A stretch of 64,000 bases of DNA from Pseudomonas fluorescens. Lineage in GTDB: Bacteria > Pseudomonadota > Gammaproteobacteria > Pseudomonadales > Pseudomonadaceae. The stretch covers positions 372,001-436,000 of the forward strand of contig NZ_CABVIY010000007.1 in the NCBI RefSeq assembly GCF_902498195.1, given 5' to 3'. The notes below the pieces were generated by a model that saw only the letters and a program-made list of their open reading frames with translations, made no database searches and was not told where the DNA came from. Of this stretch, positions 58,202 to 64,000 are shown in pieces. Both the position numbers and the translations under genes were made by a program. Within the stretch, counting starts at the first letter, position 1, and each line of letters opens with the position of its first letter.

Positions 58202-58575
58202 GACGCGAAATCCGTGAGGTGTGACGAAAGGCGGGCATTTTACGCAAAAACGCCGCCAGGGCGAAGTGCCCGCTATCCCCCTGTGGGAGCGGGCTTGCTC
58301 GCGAAGGGGTCGTGTCAGCCAGCCTGGATATCAACTGATACTCCGCATTCGCGAGCAAGCCCGCTCCCACACGAACGGCGGCTGACAGTGCCAGCCGCGA
58401 TTAACAACGGGCTTTACAGCGCAATTTGCTCTAAGCCCTATCACCTGTGGGGTTAACTCCTTCCTATACTGCGTCATAAGGTCGCATGTTAATCCAGACC
58501 TATTACTTACTTGGCCGCATTGGCCCGTAGGCGCTCCACTGGGGGGCGACGGTAAAAACAAGAGGAGTGACTGGC
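58202..58575. other. Intergenic region between ttcA and Yip1-family gene
   Basis: This 374-base divergent region holds a REP pair (58281-58372). From 58373 to 58575 I see no gene. TATACT at 58465 could be a -10 element for the rightward gene, but no good -35 partner was found. Confidence 0.5.
58281..58372. repeat. REP pair (family A)
   Basis: CTGTGGGAGCGGGCTTGCTC with inverted copy ending CCCGCTCCCACA. It lies between divergent ttcA and Yip1-family genes, 79 bases from the ttcA start. Confidence 0.95.
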
Positions 58576-59178
58576 ATGATCCATCACGTAGTGGGGCTCT
58601 TCACCCACCCTGACCAGGAATGGAAAGAAATCCGTGGCGACCAGGAGGAAAGCATCAGCCACATGTACCTGACCCACACGCTGATTCTGGCGGCGATTCC
58701 CGCCGTATCGGCATTCATCGGCACCACGCAGGTCGGCTGGGTCATCGGCAATCGTGCCCCCGTGATGCTGACGATGGAAAGCGCACTCTGGATGTCGATC
58801 ATGTCTTACGTGGCGATGCTCGGCGGCGTTGCGGTCATGGGGGCGTTCATCCACTGGATGGCCCGCACCTATGACGCCAACCCAAGCCTGGCCCGCTGCG
58901 TCGCGTTTGCGACCTATACCGCGACACCGCTGTTCATTGGCGGCCTGGCGGCGCTGTATCCACACTTGTGGCTGGGGATGATCATCGGCACCGCGGCAAT
59001 TTGCTACACCGTGTATCTGCTCTATGTCGGGTTACCGACCTTCATGAACATTCCAACTGACGAGGGATTCCTGTTTTCCAGCTCGGTGCTCGCCGTAGGC
59101 CTGGTGGTGCTGGTGGCCATCATGGCGTTTACCGTGATTGTCTGGGGACTCGGCGTGGGGCCGGTCTATACCAACTAG
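58576..59178 (+). CDS. Yip1-family membrane protein
   Basis: 200 residues with about five hydrophobic segments (LILAAIPAVSAFIGTTQVGWVIG, MSIMSYVAMLGGVAVMGAFIHWM, ALYPHLWLGMIIGTAAICYTV and others). The pattern and FTHPDQEWKEIRGD near the N-terminus match the Yip1-family of bacterial inner-membrane proteins, of unknown role. GAGGAG eight bases before the ATG at 58576 fixes the start; a GTG at 58567 is inside the ribosome-binding site. A terminator follows. Confidence 0.85.
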   Translation: MIHHVVGLFTHPDQEWKEIRGDQEESISHMYLTHTLILAAIPAVSAFIGTTQVGWVIGNRAPVMLTMESALWMSIMSYVAMLGGVAVMGAFIHWMARTYDANPSLARCVAFATYTATPLFIGGLAALYPHLWLGMIIGTAAICYTVYLLYVGLPTFMNIPTDEGFLFSSSVLAVGLVVLVAIMAFTVIVWGLGVGPVYTN

Positions 59179-59212
59179 CAACTCACCACCCAAAAAACAG
59201 ATCTGCCGACAC

Positions 59213-59234
59213 AGGCCGCCGCAAGGCGGCCTTT
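59213..59234 (+). terminator. Rho-independent terminator of the Yip1-family gene
   Basis: AGGCCGCC, loop GCAA, GGCGGCCTTTTA. Begins 35 bases past the stop. Short T-run of four. Confidence 0.75.
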
Positions 59235-59336
59235 TACTGCTTGAGCAACAGGAACGGCTACGACCATTCGGCACTTCGGCGATTCGCAAGGCCCGAGGGT
59301 TGCGGCATACTCGACGTCTCTGGAGATCCATCAAGC

Positions 59337-59831
59337 ATGCCCGAGCAACTCAATACCCGCGTCGAAGACTGTTTCCAACAAGCCGAATCCTTTTTCAAAC
59401 GACCTTTCAAGCGCCCCGTGGTGAGCCTCAAGCTGCGCGGGCAAAAAGCCGGCGTCGCGCATTTGCATGAGAACCTGCTGCGCTTCAACCCGCAGTTGTA
59501 CCGGGAAAACACCGAAGATTTCCTCAAGCAGACCGTGGCACACGAGGTCGCCCACCTGATCGCCCATCAACTGTTCGGCGACCGCATCCAACCCCACGGC
59601 GAGGAATGGCAACTGATCATGCGCGGCGTATACGAACTGCCGCCCAATCGCTGCCACACCTACGACGTCAAACGCCGCAGCGTGACGCGTTACATCTACC
59701 GATGCCCGTGCCCGGACAGCGATTTCCCGTTTTCGGCCCAGCGTCATGGCCTGGTAAGGCAGGGGCGGCGGTATTTGTGTCGGCGCTGTCGCAGCACGTT
59801 GGTGTTCAGTGGCGAGATGCGGGTCGAGTAG
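59337..59831 (+). CDS. sprT: SprT-family zinc metalloprotease-like protein
   Basis: 164 residues. The zinc site is HEVAH at 69-73 (TVAHEVAHLIAHQ), and the C-terminal zinc ribbon has YRCPCPDSDF and YLCRRCRST. SprT proteins relate to the SPRTN DNA-protein crosslink protease, but bacterial roles are unclear. GGAGATCC lies about 11 bases upstream of the ATG. Converges on a CaiB-type gene with a REP pair between them. Confidence 0.93.
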   Translation: MPEQLNTRVEDCFQQAESFFKRPFKRPVVSLKLRGQKAGVAHLHENLLRFNPQLYRENTEDFLKQTVAHEVAHLIAHQLFGDRIQPHGEEWQLIMRGVYELPPNRCHTYDVKRRSVTRYIYRCPCPDSDFPFSAQRHGLVRQGRRYLCRRCRSTLVFSGEMRVE

Positions 59832-59857
59832 ATGGATTTCCTGTGTTTGTGCCGGCC

Positions 59858-59940
59858 TCTTCGCGAGCAAGCCCGTTCCCACAGGGGATCTTCATTGCGA
59901 CATAGATCCATTGTGGGAGCGGGCTTGCTCGCGAAGGCGG
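59858..59940. repeat. REP pair (family A, inverted order)
   Basis: TTCGCGAGCAAGCCCGTTCCCACA then TTGTGGGAGCGGGCTTGCTCGC. Reverse order relative to most pairs, between converging sprT and CaiB-type genes. Confidence 0.93.
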
Positions 59941-59951
59941 CGTAATGGACG

Positions 59952-61133
59952 CTAGAGAATCACCTTGGCACGCCGCAACTCATCGACCCGCTCAGGGCTG
60001 AACCCCAACTCCGCCAACACCTGATCCGTGTGCGCCCCCAGCGCCGCGCCGATATGCCGGGGCGGCGGCAACCCCTGTGAAAACTTCAAAGGGCACGCCA
60101 TCTGCGCCTGACTCGACCCGTCGCCACGCGGCACCTGGGTCACCACCTCTCGCGCCCGCAACTGCGGATGCGCCACCGCTTCCCCAAGGCTCAATACCGG
60201 CTCGACGCAGGCATCCAGCTCGGCGAACAGCGCCGACAATTCGGCAAAGTCATGTTTCTCGAATTCGACCTTCAGCGCCTCCTTGAGCTTTTTCTGCTGT
60301 GCCGGTTGCGGCGAAAGGCCGAGGCTTGCCAGTTCTTCCAGCCCCAACGCCACACACAACGACTTCATGAAGCCCGGCTCCAGGCTGCCCACCGATAACC
60401 AGCGACCATCGCGCGAGCGGTAGTAATCGTAGAAGCTCCCGCCATTGAGCACCTGGTCTTCTCGCCCCGGCTCGACGCCACAGGCCAGGTAGCCGGCCCC
60501 GGCCATGGCATTCAGGCTGAATGCGCAATCGGTCATGCTCACATCCAGGTACTGTCCCTGGCCGGTTTGCTGCCGGGCGATCACCGCCGCCAGCAGGCCG
60601 ATCACCCCGTGCAGCGAACCACCGGCGACGTCTGCCACCTGCGCGCCCAGCGGCAGCGGCCCGCTGTCGGCGCGGCCGGTGTAACTCGCCAACCCCGCCA
60701 GCGCCAGGTAATTGATGTCGTGGCCGGCGCGATCCTTATAGGGACCGGTCTGCCCGTAGCCGGTGATCGACACGTAAATGAGCCTCGGGTTGATCGCCTT
60801 CAAGGCCTCATAGCCCAGGCCCAGGCGCTCCATGACGCCGGGGCGAAACTGCTCCAGCACGATGTCGTGGTCCTGGAGCAACTGCTTGATCACCGCCAGT
60901 GCCTGCGGCTGCTTGAGGTCCAGGGCCAGGCTGCGCTTGTTGCGATTGAGGTAGGCATGACTGGCCGACACACCCTGATCATGCGGCGGCAGCACGCGCG
61001 CCAGGTCCATGCGGGTCGGCGATTCGATGCGCAGCACCTCGGCGCCCATGTCCGCCAGCAACAACGAGGCGAACGGCCCCGGCAGCAGTGTCGAAAAATC
61101 CAGAACCTTGAGTGATGCCAGTGGACCGTGCAT
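59952..61133 (-). CDS. CaiB/BaiF-family CoA transferase
   Basis: 393-residue enzyme of the class III CoA transferase group. N-terminal PLASLKVLDFSTLLPGPFASLLLADMGAEVLRIE binds CoA; the catalytic Asp is in RAGHDINYLALAG. The middle carries DVSMTDCAFSLNAMAGAGY and the C-terminus LKFSQGLPPPR. Members transfer CoA between carboxylic acids or racemise alpha-methylacyl-CoA. Substrate unknown; no obvious partner gene is adjacent. Start 61133 has GGGAGAAC upstream. Confidence 0.9.
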   Translation of the reverse strand: MHGPLASLKVLDFSTLLPGPFASLLLADMGAEVLRIESPTRMDLARVLPPHDQGVSASHAYLNRNKRSLALDLKQPQALAVIKQLLQDHDIVLEQFRPGVMERLGLGYEALKAINPRLIYVSITGYGQTGPYKDRAGHDINYLALAGLASYTGRADSGPLPLGAQVADVAGGSLHGVIGLLAAVIARQQTGQGQYLDVSMTDCAFSLNAMAGAGYLACGVEPGREDQVLNGGSFYDYYRSRDGRWLSVGSLEPGFMKSLCVALGLEELASLGLSPQPAQQKKLKEALKVEFEKHDFAELSALFAELDACVEPVLSLGEAVAHPQLRAREVVTQVPRGDGSSQAQMACPLKFSQGLPPPRHIGAALGAHTDQVLAELGFSPERVDELRRAKVIL

Positions 61134-61235
61134 GAGCGTTCTCCCTAGACGATGCCCCAGCCTAGGCAGCCAGGCGCTTTGCAGCAATCACCTTATGCGC
61201 CACATGCAATGACCGTTTGGCTCAAATCCCGGGCA

Positions 61236-61263
61236 AGAAAAAACCCGCCGCAGCGGGTTTTTC
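61236..61263. terminator. Terminator downstream of dctA
   Basis: AAAAAACCCGCC, GCA, GCGGGTTTTT. A GC stem flanked by A and T runs, able to work in both directions. It lies 14 bases past the dctA stop codon and ends its leftward transcript. Confidence 0.9.
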
Positions 61264-61276
61264 AGTACAACGAGAC

Positions 61277-62611
61277 TTACTTGGCGTTTGTCGGGGTTAC
61301 CACTTCGGCATGACCCAGGACATCGTCTTTAGGCTCGTCAGCGATACCGCGACCGCCGGAAGCCAGTTCGGCGTGCAACACGTCGGTGTCCAGTTCCTTG
61401 ACCCACTTGGCCACGACCAGGGTGGCCACGGCATTACCGATCAGGTTGGTCAGGGCACGGGCTTCGGACATGAAGCGGTCGATACCGAGGATCAGCGCCA
61501 GGCCGGCAACCGGCAGGTGGCCGACAGCGGACAAGGTCGCGGCCAGTACGATGAAGCCCGAACCGGTCACGCCCGCAGCGCCTTTGGAGGACAGCAGCAA
61601 CACCACCAGCAGGGTGATCTGGTGCGTGATGTCCATGTGGGCGTCAGTGGCCTGGGCAATGAACACGGCCGCCATGGTCAGGTAGATCGCGGTGCCGTCG
61701 AGGTTGAACGAGTAACCGGTCGGGATCACCAGGCCCACGACGGATTTCTGTGCACCCAGGCGTTCCATCTTGATCAGCATGCGTGGCAGCACCGATTCCG
61801 AGGAGGAGGTGCCCAGCACGATCAGCAGTTCTTCACGGATGTAGCGGATCACTTTCAGCACGCTGAAACCGTGGGCGCGAGCAATACCGCCCAGCACGAT
61901 CAGGATGAACAGCACACAGGTGATGTAGAAGCAGGCCATCAGTTGACCCAGTTGCACCAGCGAGCCGACACCGTAGGCACCGATGGTGAAGGCCATGGCA
62001 CCGAAGGCACCGATGGGCGCGAGCTTCATGATCATGTTGATGATGTTGAACATCACGTGGGCGAAACGATCGATGAAGTCCAGCAGCGGCTTGCCATAGG
62101 CACCCAGGCGATGCAGGGCGAAACCGAAGATCACCGAGAACATCAGCACTTGCAGGATGTCGCCCGTGGCGAATGCGCCGACGATGGTGCTCGGGATGAC
62201 GTTGAGCAGGAAGCCGACGACGCTTTGATCGGCACCGGCCGCCACGTAGGTCGCCACTTTGGAGGCGTCCAGGGTGCTGACATCGATGTGCATGCCGGCA
62301 CCCGGCTGCACGATGTTGACCACGACCAGACCTACAATCAGCGCGATGGTCGACACGATTTCGAAGTACAGCAGTGCGTAGCCGCCGGTCTTGCCGACCG
62401 ACTTCATGTCCTGCATGCCAGCGATGCCGCTGACGACGGTGCAGAAAATGATCGGGGCGATGATCATTTTGATCAGTTTGATGAACCCGTCACCCAGCGG
62501 CTTGACGGCCACGCCGAGCTGCGGATAGTAGTGACCGAGCAAGATACCGATGACAATTGCAACGATCACCTGGAAATACAGGGATTTGTACAGTGGCTGA
62601 CGAGTCGTCAT
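61277..62611 (-). CDS. dctA: C4-dicarboxylate:H+/Na+ symporter DctA
   Basis: 444-residue inner-membrane transporter of the glutamate/dicarboxylate symporter family. The start MTTRQPLYKSLYFQVIVAIV matches the family, as do the serine-rich hairpin GTSSSESVLPRML and the substrate region YSFNLDGTAIYL and GIDRFMSEARALTNLIGNAVA. Takes up succinate, fumarate and malate. GAGGAA precedes the ATG; a longer upstream frame is not DctA. A sigma-54 promoter lies at 62742-62757 with tandem palindromes further upstream, consistent with DctB/DctD-type control. An AraC regulator is divergent. Confidence 0.96.
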   Translation of the reverse strand: MTTRQPLYKSLYFQVIVAIVIGILLGHYYPQLGVAVKPLGDGFIKLIKMIIAPIIFCTVVSGIAGMQDMKSVGKTGGYALLYFEIVSTIALIVGLVVVNIVQPGAGMHIDVSTLDASKVATYVAAGADQSVVGFLLNVIPSTIVGAFATGDILQVLMFSVIFGFALHRLGAYGKPLLDFIDRFAHVMFNIINMIMKLAPIGAFGAMAFTIGAYGVGSLVQLGQLMACFYITCVLFILIVLGGIARAHGFSVLKVIRYIREELLIVLGTSSSESVLPRMLIKMERLGAQKSVVGLVIPTGYSFNLDGTAIYLTMAAVFIAQATDAHMDITHQITLLVVLLLSSKGAAGVTGSGFIVLAATLSAVGHLPVAGLALILGIDRFMSEARALTNLIGNAVATLVVAKWVKELDTDVLHAELASGGRGIADEPKDDVLGHAEVVTPTNAK

Positions 62612-62741
62612 TGCAAAGTTCCTCAAGAGTGCGCGGGGACAACATCCATCTGTTGCCCACGACACCTCATTTGCGAACCCTCCTGCACTGGAGGGATTTG
62701 TTTTTTCGAGCTGCGCGGCGGCAAGCATCTGCCGGTTGTAT

Positions 62742-62757
62742 CGCAAAGCCCGTGCCA
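62742..62757 (-). promoter_or_regulatory. Sigma-54 promoter of dctA
   Basis: TGGCACGGGCTTTGCG on the minus strand matches TGGCACG-N4-TTGC exactly (only the last base G departs from A/T). The dctA start is about 130 bases downstream. One of the strongest promoter matches in the window. Confidence 0.9.
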
Positions 62758-62836
62758 CCTTGCGCGAATCCCCGGCAAGCCTTTTGATATCAAGGGATGC
62801 GGGTTTTTCTTCGACAGCAACCCCTTGCGACTCAGT

Positions 62837-62891
62837 GGCGGATTTCCGCCCATTGCTCAAGACCGGTCCTGCAAATTGGCGGATATCCGCC
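62837..62891. promoter_or_regulatory. Two GGCGGA-N2-TCCGCC palindromes (candidate DctD sites)
   Basis: GGCGGATTTCCGCC (62837-62850) and GGCGGATATCCGCC (62878-62891), centres 41 bases apart, about 90-135 bases upstream of the sigma-54 promoter. Position and tandem palindromes fit upstream activator sites for a sigma-54 enhancer-binding protein such as DctD. The second is also 60 bases upstream of the AraC gene and could affect it. Confidence 0.7.
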
Positions 62892-62950
62892 TTGTTCACT
62901 GATTGAAACCGCGGCTACCATCCGTCGCTCAATGGATGGATTTGCCTGTC

Positions 62951-63964
62951 ATGCGCGAACGCACCATCGCCAGTCATTTCGCCCGTGCCGCCCTGCGGGG
63001 TGCGCAACGGCAGGGCTACGACTATTCGGGCCTGTTACAGCAGTTGGGGATCAGCCCCGAGCTGCTCGACGAGCCACGGGCGCGCATCGCGCCGGAGCAG
63101 TTCACCCAACTGATCCAGGCACTGTGGCTGGCGTTGGGCGACGAATACCTGGGATTCGGACACGCTGCGAGCAAACCGGGCAGCTTCGCGATGATGTGCC
63201 ATGCCGTGATCCACAGCCGCAATCTGGAGAGGGCGCTCAACCGCGGCTTATTGTTTTATAGCCTATTCCCCGGCGCCCCGCGCCTGACGCTGACGCGCGA
63301 AGACGAAATGATTCGCCTGAGCCTGGACGATTCGTCGCTGTGGGACCCGGACCATTTTCTCAGCGAATACCTGCTGGTGATCTGGCATCGGTTCGGCAGT
63401 TGGCTGATCGGCCAGCGCATCCGCCTGGAGCAGGCCTCGTTCAGCTACCCGCGACCGGAACACGGGGCCGAATACGATTTGCTGTTCTCTTGCCCGCTCG
63501 GTTTTTCCACATCAACGAGCACCACAGCGCAGAGCAGTCTGCTGTTTCACGGTCGTTATCTTGCGATGCCGCTGCTGCAGGACGAACGCACCCTCAAGCA
63601 TTACCTTGAGCGCTCGCCTGCGGACCTGCTGTCAAAACCGGATGACGGCCACAGCCTGAGCAGCCGGTTGCGGCGCTTGCTCAGTCGCGACAGTTCACAC
63701 TGGCCGGACCTGGAAGCCGTGGCCGCGCACCTGCACATCAGCCCGCAGACGCTGCGTCGGCATCTGCGCGAAGAAGGCACCAGTTTCCAGGAATTGAAGG
63801 ACCAGCTGCGCCGCGACATTGCGATCTACCACCTGAGCCGCAACGACCTGCCCTTGCAGCAGATCGCCGAGGCGCTGGGGTTTTCCGAACCGTCTGCGTT
63901 TCATCGGGCGTTCAAGAAGTGGACGGGGCTGACGCCGGGGGCTTATCGGGCGCAGGAGCAGTGA
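62951..63964 (+). CDS. AraC-family transcriptional regulator
   Basis: 337 residues. N-terminal arabinose-binding-like domain (about 1-240) starting MRERTIASHFARAALRGAQRQGYDY, then the AraC helix-turn-helix pair at the C-terminus (VAAHLHISPQTLRRHLREEGTSF, AEALGFSEPSAFHRAFKKWTGLTPGAYR). The start at 62951 gives a normal N-terminus for the OruR/GbuR-like group; an ATG at 62936 in frame is possible. Divergent from dctA. The effector is unknown, and whether it controls dctA is not clear. Confidence 0.88.
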   Translation: MRERTIASHFARAALRGAQRQGYDYSGLLQQLGISPELLDEPRARIAPEQFTQLIQALWLALGDEYLGFGHAASKPGSFAMMCHAVIHSRNLERALNRGLLFYSLFPGAPRLTLTREDEMIRLSLDDSSLWDPDHFLSEYLLVIWHRFGSWLIGQRIRLEQASFSYPRPEHGAEYDLLFSCPLGFSTSTSTTAQSSLLFHGRYLAMPLLQDERTLKHYLERSPADLLSKPDDGHSLSSRLRRLLSRDSSHWPDLEAVAAHLHISPQTLRRHLREEGTSFQELKDQLRRDIAIYHLSRNDLPLQQIAEALGFSEPSAFHRAFKKWTGLTPGAYRAQEQ

Positions 63965-63988
63965 GATTTGCGGTGGGTTGACTGGCCC

Positions 63989-64000
63989 TTTCACGAGCAA
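63989..64000. repeat. Partial REP element at window edge
   Basis: TTTCACGAGCAA at the right edge resembles the start of a family A unit (TTCGCGAGCAA) with one mismatch. The rest is beyond the window. Confidence 0.6.

Larger units (their letters stand above)
62612..62950. other. Divergent dctA/AraC control region
   Basis: This 339-base region holds the dctA sigma-54 promoter (62742-62757) and two palindromes at 62837-62850 and 62878-62891. No extra gene is supported; an open frame running from dctA upstream on the minus strand is a shadow with no family match. Confidence 0.75.

Noticed and set aside
414..59940. REP pairs as possible CRISPR repeats
   Set aside because: They occur singly in scattered intergenic gaps, are inverted pairs rather than spaced direct repeats, and have no cas genes nearby.
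61217..62902. 561-codon open frame opposite dctA
   Set aside because: Antisense shadow; the residue pattern (His/Gln/Asp rich) is that of reverse-complemented membrane protein code.

Overview
This 64 kb window is chromosomal DNA of a Pseudomonas of the fluorescens group. The evidence is the gene content and order (phhRABC, fabA-fabB beside a PA1611-type hybrid kinase, gacS beside ldhA, and cysM-rlmD-relA-mazG), high-GC codon use throughout, and many copies of the REP palindromes typical of this group (core GTGGGAGCGGGCTTGCTCGC, plus a second family with core TGTAGGAGCTGCCGAAGGCT). I found no rRNA or tRNA genes, CRISPR array, prophage or insertion sequence. Almost everything looks like core genome.

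Layout. 1-5.1 kb: the 5' end of flgF, then phhR with the divergent phenylalanine-catabolism operon phhA-phhB-phhC. 5.1-9.5 kb: two very small conserved-looking ORFs, an MFS transporter, arfB, a pentapeptide-repeat protein and a DEAD-box helicase. 9.6-16.6 kb: a YbdG-type MscS channel, an OprD porin, a YcaC-like hydrolase with a divergent LysR regulator, a DMT exporter, azoR and a small secreted protein. 16.6-23.7 kb: LysR regulator, alpha/beta hydrolase, periplasmic cyclophilin, ABC exporter, GNAT/FemAB-like protein and a porin. 23.8-30 kb, all leftward: acyl-CoA synthetase, hotdog thioesterase, two alpha/beta hydrolases, a 35-codon ORF resembling a glutathione S-transferase N-terminus, a DUF4892 protein and an AI-2E family permease. 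30.1-32 kb: gpsA, DUF4389, sixA. 32.1-39.1 kb: a tightly packed operon of TonB-dependent receptor, periplasmic ABC_sub_bind-like protein and hybrid histidine kinase, followed by fabA-fabB. 39.5-47.1 kb: small ORF, DUF2058, mazG, relA, rlmD, cysM and a YhcG/DUF1016 nuclease. 47.2-53.5 kb: a PirRS-like two-component system divergent from gacS, then ldhA. 53.6-64 kb: assorted housekeeping and envelope genes, ttcA, sprT, a CaiB-type CoA transferase, dctA and a divergent AraC regulator.

How the genes work together. The phh cluster hydroxylates phenylalanine, recycles the pterin cofactor and transaminates aromatic amino acids under PhhR control. Two kinases linked in Pseudomonas to the Gac/Rsm network lie about 14 kb apart: gacS, and a homologue of PA1611, whose P. 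aeruginosa protein feeds HptB and binds RetS. The second is fused at operon level to an outer-membrane receptor and a periplasmic binding protein, which suggests an uncharacterised envelope-to-regulator sensing path. This is the most interesting candidate system here. relA and mazG form a stress module. dctA has a strong sigma-54 promoter and two upstream palindromes that look like activator sites.

Limits. Assignments come from reading the translated sequence and remembered family features; no database search was run. Gene starts were moved where a ribosome-binding site or family N-terminus supported it. Operators are predictions from symmetry and position.
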